A DNA stretch of 64,000 nt, taken from the NCBI GenBank assembly GCA_023213395.1, contig CM041465.1, forward strand, positions 100,819,741 to 100,883,740, written 5' to 3'. This DNA comes from Cycas panzhihuaensis. Its lineage: Eukaryota; Cycadophyta. The notes under the pieces were generated by a model. It was not told where the DNA came from and did not search any database. It saw only the letters and a list, made by a program, of their open reading frames with translations. Every line of letters starts with the position of its first letter. Position 1 is the stretch's first letter. A program made the position numbers and the translations under genes. Positions 34,807-48,501 of this stretch are shown here, one piece after another.

Positions 34807-36843
34807 ATTGTTAATAATATTTTCCCACTAGGCTTGCATGGAGCCATTAATATCTCTCACTCATAATTCATGTGAGGTTGAGAGCTTATTTAAGAACTTT
34901 ATTTTGTATTAGAAAGCTTAAAATTATATTATTTTATATGTTGTTGTATTTTTTATATGTACAAAATTTTAGAGGTGAAAAAGATAGATTTTTGAAGTCA
35001 TTTGATTGTCGAAACAACCTCAGAAGCTTTGAAGGCCTAAAATTTTATGAAAATTTTAACCATCTTAGATTTTAATAAAATTTGATGTGTAGGGTTGCCT
35101 TACCAAGAGGATCATTTTTATCTTCTAGAGAATCTTTAGATTCAGCCTAAAATAGCTAGTTTTGGTTGAAATAAAAGGTTAAATTTACAGATTAGTGACT
35201 TAGGGTACTATTTTTAATGAAATCCTTTAAATATGAACTAAAAATCTTAAAAAAAAATTTAAGGGATCTAGAAGATTTATGTCTTAAGAGTATTTTGAAA
35301 TAAATCTCATTAAATTTCATCTACTAGTTAACAAGATCTTTGTAATTTTATGATGGATGTTGAATCTGCCCATTCAACCCCACAAAAAATGTTGTGAGGG
35401 CATTTCAGATAATTTTTTTGTTATTTTTGGAGATGATGTAGAAAGAAAATTTGATGTATATATAAAGATGAAGCTTTTGACATATTGAAGTTTGGATTGT
35501 AAGATAGTACATTTGACAAGATTTTATTTTTGTGCTTTTCTCAAGCAAAAATTTTTTATGCCTTTTTAAAAATCTGACTTACCATCTTATCAAAAATAAC
35601 ATTCTTAACACTTATTTCTTCTATCATACATTCAAATTCCATCATTTAGGCCTCCATATTTGTAATTTTTAGAAAATTTTATCCATTTATTGTTATTCAT
35701 AAACTTTGTAAAAAAAAAAAATCACAAAATAAGATAAAATAATATGTATTTAGATTTAGAAAAATTAATATTTTACTAGTAAGTTAATCTATTTTTTGGC
35801 CCTTTATGGATTTTATATTGAAATTTTTAAAAATATATTTAGAAACATTATACTAAAGGAAAACCTTAAATCAAAAGTAACATCTAGTTCTCCTTCTAAA
35901 TCTAGTATGTTCTTTTTATTTTCACACATAGCGTAAAGCAACAATAGCAATAAAGCAAGCATAGAAGGCAAACAAACATATTTGGATTCTTTCCATTTCA
36001 GTTTTCAGTTCAAATTATTTGAAAACAATTTGTATTATTTCCTAAAAGGAATCTTATCTATATGACTTATATCATCAGTTCTTGACTTGTATGCACACTC
36101 ACTTTAGTTGAAATAAGAACACGGTTGGTCAAAGTTTAGGCCCTAAGGGAGGTATGACTTTCATACAGGGTCTAGTCTTAACTAGAATAGTGGTAGAGGG
36201 ATAGGTTAGTTATACATATGACCTCTAATCAAGAATAATCCTAATAACCACTCGAGAAAACTAAAAACTTTAATCAAAATTTAAATATATCTGATCCAAT
36301 ATCCATTATAGCTGTGGGATACGTATGTACCATTTGACTCTTTAGAGGAGGTATATAGCTGCTCACTAGTGAACTAGGTAAGGACTGGGAGTACCTAGAC
36401 TCCACTACGACTTGGATTTCATCACCAAGTACAGATGTAGGTATCGCAGGTGAAAGCCCTAATACGTATACTAGAAGCCCCCTTAGGCATTGACACCTCA
36501 ACTACTTTGGACTTAATATAGAGATTTAGGTTCTATCACGCATTCTACATTAGACTTTTTTTTTTAGTTATGTGCATCCACATCCCAGCTTCTAGATGGA
36601 CATAATCTTGATTTTATAATTATATGATATATTATTTATCTTTGTGATCTTTATATTGCCATTTGTACATATCATCAAACCCTGCTCTGTCAAGAGTATT
36701 TGTCACAAGTGTTGGTGGCCTATTATTATTACTTACTACTTAATCATATTTCTCCCTATTATACCAGGTGTATTAGCCACATGTGTTAGTGGCATTTTCA
36801 TTTATTATTTCTTCACTATATCTTTTACTTCATCATCTTCACC
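34807..36843 (+). other. Long leader of Copia1
   Basis: About 2 kb between primer site and gag, where Copia elements usually have tens to a few hundred bases. It is very AT-rich, with no recognised coding frame and no clear nested insertion edges. The last 700 bases (36160-36530) are less AT-rich. Confidence 0.55.
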
Positions 36844-37740
36844 ATGTCTTCTCAATTTAAGCAGAATGTAAATTGCATCTTAAAAGGGAAAGACAATTAG
36901 GATCTATGGTATATTGGAGTCAAGAATACTACTAAGTATGAAGGCTTTTAGAGAGCCCATCTACAACTTATACCTATTATTTCTGCAATAGTAATCACAC
37001 TTGCCTTTGGAGAAACACCACATGTAGCTCTAGTAGATCCTGTAGCTAAATTACAATGGGAAATCAGTGATAAGAAGATTTGTGTAGGTATTCTATTAAT
37101 GATGGATCACTCCCTACACAATCTAATTGATAAAGAACAACACAATATAGCCTAGAAAGTCCTTGAGGTTCTTAAAAAACACTTTGATGCAAAGTCTGAC
37201 ATTGAATTTATTTATCTAGTCTTAAAGATGAACAAGATGAAGATGCAAAAGGGATGTGTATATGAAATAACCAATCTCCTTTGACCAATCAAACAAATAA
37301 TAGATAAAGATTTTAAGACAATGTATAACATGGGCATTCCTCATACAATCTTGTCTACATATGCCTGATTATAAGAACTTGCTTGGGAGTCTTCAATTAA
37401 GTGGAACGTTGAAGACACTTAACTTCAAAGCTCTTACAAAGAAGTTAATATAATTTGATAAGACCTTTGATACTAATTTTGTAACTTTAGATCCTCTTCT
37501 GAATGCAACTTTTGATGTGAAAGAAGAAGTATGCTTCTCAAAGAATTAGGGTCTCTCTCATGGTAAAGGAAATAACCGAGTAAGGAATAGAGGATGAGGT
37601 AGAGGAAATTGGCCACAAGGTCAACATAATAGAGGAAATCGACCACAAGGTCAACAAAATCCTTAACAACATAAGCCTAGGTAGTCTCAAGGCTAAGTGT
37701 CACCTTTTAATGGAAGACAGTTAAGCCAAACTAGTACTTT
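36844..37740 (+). pseudogene. Copia1 gag, decayed
   Basis: It starts MSSQFKQNVNCILKGKDN and contains LWYIGVKNTTKYEGF, VDPVAKLQWEISDKKI and VLEVLKKHFDAKSDIEFIYL, fitting the Copia gag (UBN2) pattern around 'W.....A...I...L'. Stops occur at several Trp/Gln positions. A basic Arg/Gly/Gln-rich tail (RGRGNWPQGQ-type, about 37580-37690) precedes the zinc knuckle. The tandem duplication starts inside this gene, at 37523. Confidence 0.8.
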
Positions 37741-40700
37741 AAAAATTGGAAATCAGATTACCATGTACGAAAGGTGTAATAGGAAATGACACCTTACAAA
37801 GGATTGTCGTATACCTGCATACAAGTTACCTAAGATTCAACAAAAATATAAGGCTCACAATGTTGATGAAACATGTGAAGAATAGTTTGGTGGTGCAGGT
37901 TTTACTCAAGCAAATAATCAAAGACTTGAGGGAAGAACCATTGATCAAACTAATATGTTTTTTTAAGCTTATTGTAGCTATGCCACTGGTGATCTTGAAT
38001 CACCAATGCAAACCCCTCTTGGAGTTATAAATAGCATAACTTTAAATACCTCCTCATGGATCATGGATATAGGAGCGACATAACATATGACCTATAATCA
38101 AGATCTATATCAAACTTTTTATTCTAATATATATAGTGTCATTTACATGGCTGATAAATCTCAACAACTAGTTGAAGGTATTGGAAACATACACCTAAAA
38201 CCCCTAGGCTGGAGAGACTTTACATTACTTGATGTCCTGTATATTCCTAATCTAAAATAAAATGTACTCTTGTCTCCCATGGATTCGATCTTAGTGTTAC
38301 TGCAAATGACCAAACTCTCCACATCATTCACCCTCCAACAAATCGAGTGGTCTTAATTGGAAAGCTTATTGGCAAATTATTTAAGTTGAATGACTCCCCA
38401 TCTTTTAAAGCCAAGTGTGCTTAAAACCCTTGTGCTAATGAAGACTTTTCTTTTAATACCACTTTGACACACCCTAAGTTGTCCCTAAAAGCTCTTTGGC
38501 ATGCTTGCATGGGTTATGTTCATATCAATTAACTTAGAGATCTTTATTATACCCTTCTAACTTTATCAAAGTTCTCCTCCAAGCCCTTTAAATATAAAGT
38601 ATGTATCATAGTCAAATGTCATAGACAACCCTTTGCTGATAGTTAGTAGAAATTGAGTCATCCTCTTCAATTGATACACTCTAATCTATATGGACCAATA
38701 CCCATTCCATCATTGAAGCAAAAATAATATTACATATCCTTCATTGATGATTTTACTGGGAAAGTGTAGGTGGCTCTTCTAACTATGAAAGATAAGACAT
38801 TTGGTGTCTTTAAAGCTTTTAAAGCTTGCAATGAAAAGGAATCATATTATCAAATTAAGTATCTATGAATAGATAATAGTGGATAATATACTTCTATTGA
38901 GTTTAAAACCTATCTATGAGATAATGACATCGAGCATCACACTATAATAGCAGACACCCTTAACAGAATGGGGTTACCAAACACATAAATAGGTCTATTA
39001 TAAATATAGCTCGAGCTATGCTAGTTTATAAAAATGTACCTGCTTCCCTATGGGCAAAAGTAATTTAGATAACTATTTATTGCATGAATGTTGTCAGCCC
39101 ATCTAAAGGAGGAACTTCTCATAATGAAAAGTAGACTAGATAGGCCCCTACTGCCTACCACTTCAAAATATTTAGCTCAACATATTATGCCTATATACTA
39201 GATGGAGATAGAAATAAACTCCAACCTACAACACTTAAAGGCATCCTTGTTGAATACCCTATGGAAAAGAAAGGGTACAAAGTCTTTATACCTTCATAAG
39301 GAAAGATTATCATCACTAGAGATGTGGTGTTTGCTGAAACAGATGATCAATTATTATAATTGGACTCTAAAATACGAGACCAGCATTATTATAATGCTAC
39401 TCAACATGATGTACATATTCTAAAATTTAGGGGAGGGAGACACCCAAGAGTTACTCAAACTATTATAATCTAATAATAAAGCCATGGAAGATAATAGTTG
39501 TGACTCTGAACTAATGAGTGCACATCATGCACTACCATTCAAGAACAATAGAGTTGACAAAGGCAAAGTAGTGGCAGATAGACCATGCTCCCCGGATGTG
39601 TCAATATCCTCCTAAAAAAATATACAAAATGATCTTTTTAGGATCTAAATGAAGACTATTTAGTTGGAGAAATGAAGATCTCATTTCCAACTCGAGGTTC
39701 TCATGAAGTCTGCCAACTAAATAAGGATATACAACTTGATGACTTAAGCAAAATTGGCACTTGAAGTGCCTACAAAGCAAAGATGCATGAATCACTTTTC
39801 ATTGAGTTAGAACCAGTAGAACTACATCTTGCTCTCACTAAAGAGCCCCTCTTGTACCAAGAAGCTATAAAATGCATAGTTTTGAGGAATTCCATGAATG
39901 AAGAGTGTCAAACGCTTATAAAAAATGGTACGTAGGAGCTCATTGACCTACCACTTAGAAGAGAGGTAGTTTGAAATAAATAGGTATACATAAATAAATA
40001 CAGATTTGATGTCACCCTTAACAAACATAAGGTGAGGTTGGTAGCAAAGAGATTCACATAAAGAGAAGATATTGACTACACTGAAGTCTTTGCACCTATG
40101 ACCAAGTGGCCCACAATCAGAAATCTTGTGGCCTTGGCAGCTCAACATGGCTAGAAAATTTACCAGATCGATCTAAAAATCGTATTTCTCAATGGTGATC
40201 TTGAAGAAGAAATTTACATGGCTTAGCATAAAGTATTTGAGATTGATGGTCTAGAGCATAAGGTGTGCAGGCTCAAAAGGTACTTATATGGCCTTAAACA
40301 AGCCCCTCATGCTTGGTTTACCAAGTTGTCAAAAAAAATGAAGTAACTTATATATGAAGTTTGTGACTACCAGGATATTGATGCAACACTATTCATCAAA
40401 TTCTAAAAAGATAAAGTCACTTATCTCTTAATTTTTGTGGACGATATGCATATAACAAGGAGCAATGAATAGGCAATCAACTAGCTAAAGAAGGACTTAG
40501 CTAAAATATTCGAACCGTCTGATCCTTGGGTTGATGAAATACTACTTAGGATTGAAGTCACTCAGAAAGATAGAAAAATCTTTCTTTCTCAAGAAAAGTA
40601 TATCAACAATCTTCTAACAAAGTTTTAGTTGGAAGATGCTCAAACTATAGCTACTCCAATGGAACCTAATGTCAAACTAAGAGCTAATGATGATGATCGA

Positions 40701-41395
40701 GAGGTAGACGCAACACTTTATAAGCAACTTATAGGTAGTCTCATATATAATACTAATACAAGACCTGACATTACACACTTTGTTAGCATTCTTACTCATT
40801 ATATGATAAATCCTAAGCATAATCATTGGCAGGCAGTAGTGTGAGTGTTGAGGTACCTTAAGATGACTAGCAAATATGGTCTGTTATATGAAACCAATTC
40901 ATAGTTTAAACTATATATATACATAGACTCAAAATTTGCCTAAGATAAAGACAAAGGGAGATCTACGCTTAGGTGCATAACGTTTCTTGGAATAGCACCA
41001 ATATCATGGAGATCTAGATAATATAACACATTTTCTCATTCAACTGTCGAAGTTGAATACATCGCTACTTCTGAGACTAGCAAGCAGGTGATATGGATTA
41101 AGAAATTATTGAAAACATTGAATATCACCCAAACAAGTCCTACTAGCCTTCGTATGGATAATTATTTAGTAATCCACATGGAAAAAAATCTTATATTTTA
41201 TGATCATACTAAACACATAAGTGTGAAAGTCTATATGATTCGAGAACTAGTTCATGATGGTATAATTCAAATAGAGTATTGCCCCATAGTAGATTAAGTA
41301 GTTGATATCTTCACCAAACCACTACAAAGGGTGAAATTCGAACAGTTCTGTAGGTAGTTCAACCTTCGGGTCACCATCTCTAACTAATTAGAGGA
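37741..41395 (+). pseudogene. Copia1 pol: protease, integrase, RT and RNase H, decayed
   Basis: The zinc knuckle at about 37765 reads YERCNRK, stop, HLTKDC; the first Cys has become Tyr and the Gly a stop. The protease site at 38066 reads MDIGAT, with Thr of DTG replaced by Ile. Pre-integrase (LWHACMGYVHIN) lies at about 38495, and the integrase core (FIDDFTGKV, about 38740, and LRIDNSG-like, about 38870) follows. RT runs from about 39840 (RYLYGLKQAPHAWFTKLS at 40277, FVDDMHITRSNE at about 40435), with TRPDITHFVSILTHYM at 40762. RNase H (MDNYLVIHMEKN, DIFTKPLQRVKFEQF) ends near 41370. There are many stops, most readable as C-to-T changes in Trp, Arg or Gln codons. Confidence 0.9.
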
Positions 41396-41418
41396 AATGA
41401 CAACAGGATAATCATACT

Positions 41419-41525
41419 CTATTCCATTCGTGAAAACCCATTATGGGTACAAAAGAATAAGTGTAAGTCATTGCTCTATCATATTTGTGAAAACCCCTTA
41501 TGAGCAAGAAAGAATAAGGGTTGTA
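41419..41525 (+). repeat. Imperfect tandem repeat before the Copia1 polypurine tract
   Basis: Two ~55-bp units sharing GTGAAAACCC then TTATG, an AGAATAAG motif and GT(A/T). Repeated in unit 2 at about 47800-47900. Confidence 0.6.
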
Positions 41526-41805
41526 ATAGTCTTAGAAAATTATAACCTGTGAAAACCTAAAAGGGCATGGGGGATGACCAAATGGTATATGGAGACTTAG
41601 CAGATCAAGCTACATATTTAAGTTGCTTGGCTATCAGGCTATATGAAGAGCCACCTTAGCCCTTTTGATTTAAGGGACTATAGATCTTAGAAAGTTCATG
41701 GGTTCTTTTCCCTATTAGGGTTTTCCCACAAAAATGTCAATGTAATATAATGAGGCTCAAATGAAGACCTCATCGAATAGATTTTATCATAATGACATTT
41801 TACCA

Positions 41806-41818
41806 TTAAGGGGGGGAT
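41806..41818 (+). promoter_or_regulatory. Polypurine tract of Copia1
   Basis: TTAAGGGGGGGAT directly before the TG of the 3' LTR. Confidence 0.85.
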
Positions 41819-42124
41819 TGATAGATATTAATGCATCAAGGTCATTAGATTAATTATATGAAAGTGACTTTATGTTAGTTAAGTCACATAGTTAAATGTA
41901 ATTTTATTTATATTTAAATGTAATTTTAGGATAATATCATTAGGCAGAAAAGTCCTTTGAAAACCCTAATGTATATCCTTTGATATTTAAGTCTGAATGT
42001 AAAAGGAAGAGTAATAATTATCACCTCTAATTTTTGTTCTCAATCTTATTCTCTTCATTTTGCTCTTATTATGTACCATTGCTTTAATATAGTAGAGTGT
42101 GGTAACTAGATCCTTCACCCAACA
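41819..42124 (+). repeat. 3' LTR of Copia1
   Basis: 306 bp, TGATAGATATTAATG to ...TCACCCAACA, followed by TTCTA. It is closer to 48196-48501 (about 5% different) than to its own 5' LTR (about 15%). Confidence 0.9.
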
Positions 42125-43250
42125 TTCTAAGGTATACCTTTAACTCTTAGAGGTTCAGAAAAAGAGGAAGAAGAGACGACATCTAAGAAAGTATTAGTTT
42201 TAGAATCCATAGGTAACTCTTACGAGGCCTCATTATGTATGTTATATTCTGAGTTAGAATTATCATCATCATCTATAAGGAGATCAAGGTCAATTATTAA
42301 GACCATGTGCCTACCTTTACATACTCTAGAATGATCATGAGTCCACTTCTCTGAGCACTTAATGTAGAGGCCAATTTCTTATCATCTATTTGATTTAGTT
42401 GCAAGCATCATAAGAGAATCTATGTATTGCTCTACTATTAGATATTGAGGATCATCTAGTCACTACTATTGCAGATCCACTAAAAGAGGATGGTGGTAGA
42501 AAGTTGAATCCAGTCATAAGACAACTAGATGCTATTTTATAAATTTAATTTTAACAACTTTAAACATAGATATAACATCCCTAAGGTTGGTGGATGGGAC
42601 TATCTTAAGACAGATTTGGATGTGATCCTTAAGTTTAGAGACATATATGTCAACGAGTGTTTGCTAGTCAAGAGTTTGTGTTGCTTGATTATGTAGTACT
42701 TGAAATTTGTTATTGTATGCTTCCACAGATAGTGTCTACTTAAGGTGAGTGAGTTGGTTGAAGAAGGATTGGCTTCATATATCCTCATACTGATCATAGA
42801 AGCATGTGTAAAATGAAGCCCAGGTATGGGTTGTGAAATTCTCATGTTACCACCATCGATACCAATGATGAGATTTGCCTTCAATGTGGATGGAGGCAAA
42901 GGTCATTCAGCCATCAAGGGGTATGGGGATGAGTAAAAAGTAGGATTTTAGCTTGCCAATCTAACTACTTATGGGCTCATGGGTAAGGTTAGGATCAAAG
43001 GTGGGAATGGTAATTTTATGGTGAAGTGAGTACTAATATGTTATGGGTAGAGGTGGAGGTGAAGGTGGCAAGGGAGAGCTTCTAAATAAATTAGAGGTGA
43101 AGGCAGAGGAAATATTTAAAATATAGGTGGTGAGGTTTACTATTTCTATGAAGAGATTAATGATGTTATTATTTATAATGGTGCATTGGGATTCTTAGGC
43201 AATTATTCAGTGTATAGTACTAGGATCCATAGTGGACAATGTTAAAGAAA
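42125..43250 (-). pseudogene. Gypsy2 gag, copy 1, decayed
   Basis: On the minus strand, ASFYTCFYDQYEDI, then FFNQLTHLK, TLSVEAYNNKFQVL and VDIYVSKLKDHIQ (about 42830-42590) give the Retrotrans_gag core. Further left, IKCSEKWTHDHS then CKGRHMVLI (about 42360-42310) is the zinc knuckle of the 'C.C.EKW.PGH.C' chromovirus kind, followed by an acidic stretch. This belongs upstream of the pol at 31.4-34.5 kb. Confidence 0.75.
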
Positions 43251-43900
43251 GATACAAGTGGGGGTGGGAGTAGATCTAGAGAAATGGATTTGAAGAAGGG
43301 GGACTAGATATGAAGAACAAGAATTAGGAGAAGGGGAATTCGATATGAGGAATGGGTATTAAGAACTAGAGATTAATTTTAAAAGTGTTAGGGGAAAAGA
43401 GGGTAGGGTGTTTATATCTCGTTAACATCTTATTATAAAAAAACCTAAGTAGGGTGTCTTTAGGTTATTTTCCCCAAAAATTTATATAAGGAATTAACCT
43501 AGTACACTCTAACGAGTATAACATCCTCGCCAAAATAATGCAGGCAAGAATGTACACAAAAAAATTAATCGTGGGCCTATAGGGTGCTTATATATTGTCC
43601 CCAAAAATATGGATACCAAATAACCTATGAAAAACGAAGGGTGTGACACCCTTATTATAATGGGACTATTGAAAAATAGTTGTTAAAAAAAAATTAAGAC
43701 TGTTTCTTTTCAGGCAAAGAATTTGTTGCTCAAACGACAAATTGTTTATTACAAACTACAAAATACAGATCATGTATTATATATTGCATACCATAATTTA
43801 AAAATCTCAGATTACGGGTCATAAATCACTGAGTTCATACCACAATTCACAAATTATAAATCACAAATTATATAGAAATTAAATCAAAATTGCCTCTCTC
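43251..43900 (-). other. Gypsy2 5' leader, copy 1
   Basis: AT-rich non-coding sequence upstream of gag, ending at the duplication junction (TTGCCTCTCTCT/GAAGAAGTATGC). Compared with unit 2, about 60 bases around 43730 are missing. Confidence 0.5.
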
Positions 43901-46900
43901 TGAAGAAGTATGCTTCTCAAAGAATCAGGGTCTCTCTCATGGTAAAGGAAATAACCGAGTAAGGGATAGAGGATGAGGTAGAGGAAATTGGCCACAAGGT
44001 CAACATAATGGAGGAAATCGACCACAAGGTCAACAAAACCCTCAACAACATAAGCCTAAGCAGTCTAAAGGCTAAGTGTCACCTTTTAATGCAAGACAGT
44101 TAAGCCAAACTAGTACTTTAAAAATTGGAAATCAGATTATCATGTACGAAAGGTGTAATAGGAAATGACACCTTACAAAGGATTATTGTATACCTGCATA
44201 CAAATTGCCTAAGATTCAACAAAAATATAATGCTCACAATGTTGATGAAACATGTGAAGAATAGTTTGGTGGTGTAGGTTTTTTTCAAGCAAATAATCAA
44301 AGACTTGAGGGAAGAACCATTGGTCAAACTAATATGTTTTTTGAAGCTCATTGTAGCTATGCCACTAGTGATCTTGAATCACCAATGCAAACCCCTCTTG
44401 GAGTTACAAATGGCATAACTTTAAATACCTCCTCATGGATCATGGATATAGGAGCGACATAACATATGACCTATAATCAAGATCTATATCAAACTTTTGA
44501 TTCTAATATATATGGTGTCATTGACATGGCTGATAAATCTCAACAACTAGTTGAAGGTATTGGAAACATACACCTAAAACTCCCAGGCTTGAGGGACTTT
44601 ACATTATTTGATGTCCTGTATATTCTTAATCTAAAATAAAATGTACTCTTGTCTCCCATGTATTCGATCTTAGTGTTACTACAAATGGCCAAACTCTCCA
44701 CATCATTCACCCTCCAACAAATCAAGTGGTCTTGATTGGAAAGCTTATTAGCAAATTATTTAAGTTGAATGACTCCCCATCTTTTAAAGCCAAGTGTGCT
44801 TAAAACCCTTGTGTTGATGAAGACTTTGCTTTTAATACCACTTTGACACACCCTAAGTTGTCCCTAAAAGCTTTTTGGCATGCTTGCATGGGTCATGTTC
44901 ATATCAATTAACTTAGAGATCTTTATTATACCCTTCCAACTTTGTCAAAGTTCTCCTCCAAACCCTTTAAATATAAAGTATGTATCATAGTCAAATATCA
45001 TAAATAACCCTTTACTGATAGTTAGTACAAATTGAGTCATCCTCTTCAATTAATACACTCTAATCTATATGGACCAATGCCCATTCCATCATTGAAGGAG
45101 AAATTATATTACATATCCTTCATTGATGATTTTACTAGGAAAGTGTAGGTGGCTTTTCTAACTAGGAAAGATGAGACATTTGGTGTCTTTAAAGCTTTTA
45201 AAGCTTACACTGAAAAGGAATCATGTTATCAAATTAAGTATCTATGAATAGATAATGGTGGATAATATACTTCTATTGAGTTTGAAACCTATCTATGAGA
45301 CAATGACATCGAGCATCACACTATAATAGCAGACACCCCCTAATAGAATGGGGTTACCGAACACATATACAGGTCTATTATAAATATAGCTCGAGCTATG
45401 CTAGTTTATAAAAATGTACCTGCTTACTTATGGGCAAAAGTAATTTGGATAACTATTTATTGCATGAATGTTGTCAGCCCATCTAAAGGAGGAACTTCTC
45501 CTAATGAAAAGTGGACTGGATAGGCCCCCACTGTCTACCACTTCAAAATATTTAGCTCAACATCTTATGCCTATATACTAGATGGAGATAGAAACAAACT
45601 CTAACCTACATCACTTAAAGGCATCCTTGTTGGATACCCTATGGACAAGAAATGGCACAAAGTCTTTATACCTTCATAAGGAAAGATTATCGTCACTAGA
45701 GATATGGTGTTTGTTGAAACAGAGGATCAATTATTATAATTGGACTCCAAAATACTGGACCACCATTATTGTAATGCTACTCAATATGATGTATAGATTC
45801 TAAAATTTAGGGGAGGGAGATACCCAAGAGTTACTCAAACTATTAAAATCTAATAATAAAGCCATGGAAGATAATAGTTGTGACTCTGAACTAATGAATG
45901 CACATCATGCACCACCATTCAAGAATAGTAGAGTTGATAAAGGCAAAGTAGTGGCAGATAGACCATGCTCCCCAGATGTGTCAATATCCTCCTAAAAAAA
46001 TATACAAAATTATCCTTTTAGGATCTAAATGAAGACCATTTAGTTAGAGAAATGAAGACCTCATTTCCAACTCAAGGTTCTCATGAAGTCTACCAACTAA
46101 ATAAGGATATACAACTTGATGAGTTAAGCAAAATTGGCACTCGAAGTGCCTACAAAGCAAAGATGCATGAATCACTTTTCATTTAGTTAGAACTAGTAGA
46201 ACTACATCTTGCTCTCAATAAAGAGCCCCTCTTATACCAAGAAGCTATAAAATGCATAGTTTTGAGGAATTCCATAAATGAAGAGTATCAAACACTTATA
46301 AAAAATGATATATGGGAGCTCGTTGACCTATCACTTAGAAGAGAGGTAGTTTGAAATAAATGGGTATATATAAATAAATACAGATCTGATGGCACCCTTG
46401 AGAAACACAAGGTGAGGTTGGTAGCAAAGGGATTCACATAAAAAGAAGATATTGACTACATTGAAGTTTTTGCACCTACGACCAAGTAGCCCATAATCAG
46501 AACTCTTATGGCCTTGGTAGCTCAATAGGGCTGGAAGATTTACCAAATCGATGTAAAAATCGTATTTCTCAATGGTGATCTTGAAGAAGAAATTTACATG
46601 GCTTAGCCTAAAGTATTTGAGATTGATGGTCTAGAGCATAAGGTGTGCAGGCTCAAAAGGTACTTATATGGCCTTAAACAAGCCCCTCATACTTGGTTTA
46701 CCAAGTTGTCAGAAAAAATGAAGTAACTTGGATATGAAGTTTGTGACTACCAGGATATTAATGGAACATTATTCATCAAATTCCAAAAAGATAAAGTCAC
46801 TTATATCTTAATCTTTATGGATGATATGCATATAACGGGAAGCAATGAAGAGGCAATCAACCAGCTAGAGAATGGCTTAGCTAAATTGTTCGAACTGTCT

Positions 46901-47780
46901 GACCTTAGGTTGATGAAATACTACTTGGGATTGAAGTCACTCAAAAAGATGGAAAAATCTTTCTTTCTCAAGAAAAGTATATCAATAATATTCTAACAAA
47001 GTTTTAGTTTGAAGATGCTCAAACTATAGCTACTCCAATGGAACCTAATGTCAAACTAATAACTGAGGACAATGATCGAGAGGCAGACGTAACACTTTAT
47101 AGGCAACTTATAGGTAGTCTCATATATATTACTAATACAAGACCTGACATTGCACACTTTGTTGGCATTCTAACTCATTATATGATAAATCCTAAGAAGA
47201 ATCACTGGCAGGCAGTAGTGTGAGTGTTGAGGTACCTTAAGATGACTAGCAAATATGGTCTGTTATATGAACCCAATTCATAGTTTAAACTATATGTATA
47301 TGCAGACTCAGACTTTGCCAAAGATAAAGACACAAGGAGATCTACGCCTAGGTATGTAACGTTTCTTGGAATAGCACCAATGTCATGGAGATCTAGATAA
47401 TAGAAGACATTTGCTCATTCAACTGTCGAAGTTGAATACATCACTACTTCTGAGACTAGCAAGGAGGTGATATGGATTAGGAAATTATTGAAAACATTGA
47501 ATATCACCCAAACAAGTCCTATTAGCCTTCGTATGGATAATTAATCAGTAATCCACATGGCAAAAAATCTTATATTTTATTATCATAGTAAACACACAAG
47601 TATGAAAGTCTATATGATTCGAGAACTAGTTCATGACGATATAATTCAAATAGAGTACTGCCCCATAGTAGATTAAGTAGTTGATATCTTCACCAAACCA
47701 CTACAAAGGGTGAAATTCGAACAGTTCTGTAGGTAACTCAACCTTCAAGCCTCCATCTCTAACTGATTGGAGGAGATGAC
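43901..47780 (+). pseudogene. Duplicated Copia1 gag end and pol, decayed
   Basis: Second copy of the region from the gag tail through RNase H. The protease site is again MDIGAT (about 44443). Some positions are closer to a working sequence than in unit 1: the integrase reads DNGG where unit 1 reads DNSG, and a Trp codon survives at about 45510 (KWTG) where unit 1 has a stop. The RT box at about 46820 reads FMDDMHITGSNE. Other sites are newly broken here. Confidence 0.88.
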
Positions 47781-48195
47781 AATAGGATCATCATACTCTA
47801 TTCCATTCATGAAAACCCATTGTGGGTATAAAAGAATAAGAGTAAGTCACTGCTCTATCCTATTTGTGAAAACCCCTTATGAGCACGAAAAGATAAGGGT
47901 TGTAATAGTCTTAGAAAATCATAACCTGTGAAAACCTAAAAGGGCATGGGGGGTGACCAAATAGTATATAGAGACTTAGCAGATCAAGCTACATATTTAA
48001 GCTGCTTGGCTAGCAGGCTATATGAGGAGCCATCTTAGCCCTTTTGATTTAAGGGACTATAGATCTTAGAAAGTTCATGGGTTCTTTTCCCTATTAGAGT
48101 TTTCTCACAAAAGTGTAAATGTAATAATGAGGCTCAAATGAAGACCTCATCGAATAGATTTTATCATAATGATCTTTTACCATTGAGGGGGGGAT

Positions 48196-48501
48196 TGATA
48201 GATATTAATGTATCAAGGTCATTAGATTAATTATATGAAAGTGACTTTATGTTAGTTAAGTCACATAGTTAAGTGTAATTTTATTTACATTTAAGTGTAA
48301 TTTCAGGATAATATCATTAGGTGGAAAACTCCTTTAAAAACTCTAATGTATATCCTTTGATATTTAAGTCTGAATATGAAAGGAAGAGTAATAATTCTTA
48401 CCTCTCATTTTTGTTCTCAATCTTGTTCTCTTCATTTTGCTCTTGTTATGTACCATTGCTTTAATATAGTAGAGTGTGGTAACTAGATCCTTCACCTAAC
48501 A
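48196..48501 (+). repeat. Duplicated 3' LTR of Copia1
   Basis: 306 bp, TGATAGATATTAATG to ...TCACCTAACA, followed by the copied TTCTA (48502-48506). Confidence 0.9.

Larger units (their letters stand above)
34486..42124 (+). mobile_element. Copia1: full-length Ty1/Copia element, decayed
   Basis: 7,639 bp, plus strand, with TTCTA on both sides (34481-34485, 42125-42129). It has 306-bp LTRs, a near-canonical iMet primer site and a polypurine tract. A leader of about 2 kb precedes gag, then protease, integrase, RT and RNase H follow in Copia order. The two LTRs differ at roughly 45 of 306 positions by eye, so the insertion is old. It sits between pol and gag of Gypsy2, in the opposite direction. 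Confidence 0.92.
37523..43900 (+). repeat. Tandem duplication, unit 1 (6.38 kb)
   Basis: Starts GAAGAAGTATGC inside Copia1 gag and ends ...TTGCCTCTCTCT in the Gypsy2 leader. Unit 2 follows with no spacer. Sampled stretches differ at about 5% of positions. The two units share most premature stops and the TTCTA after the Copia LTR, so one copy was made from the other after the element had decayed. Confidence 0.93.

Noticed and set aside
41419-41525. CRISPR-like or satellite array
   Set aside because: Only two imperfect units, within a Copia 3' region, and the organism is a plant.
43901-48501. A second independent Copia insertion
   Set aside because: It lacks a 5' LTR and primer site, begins inside gag, shares stops and the same TTCTA flank with Copia1, and is followed by the same Gypsy2 sequence; it is a tandem duplication.
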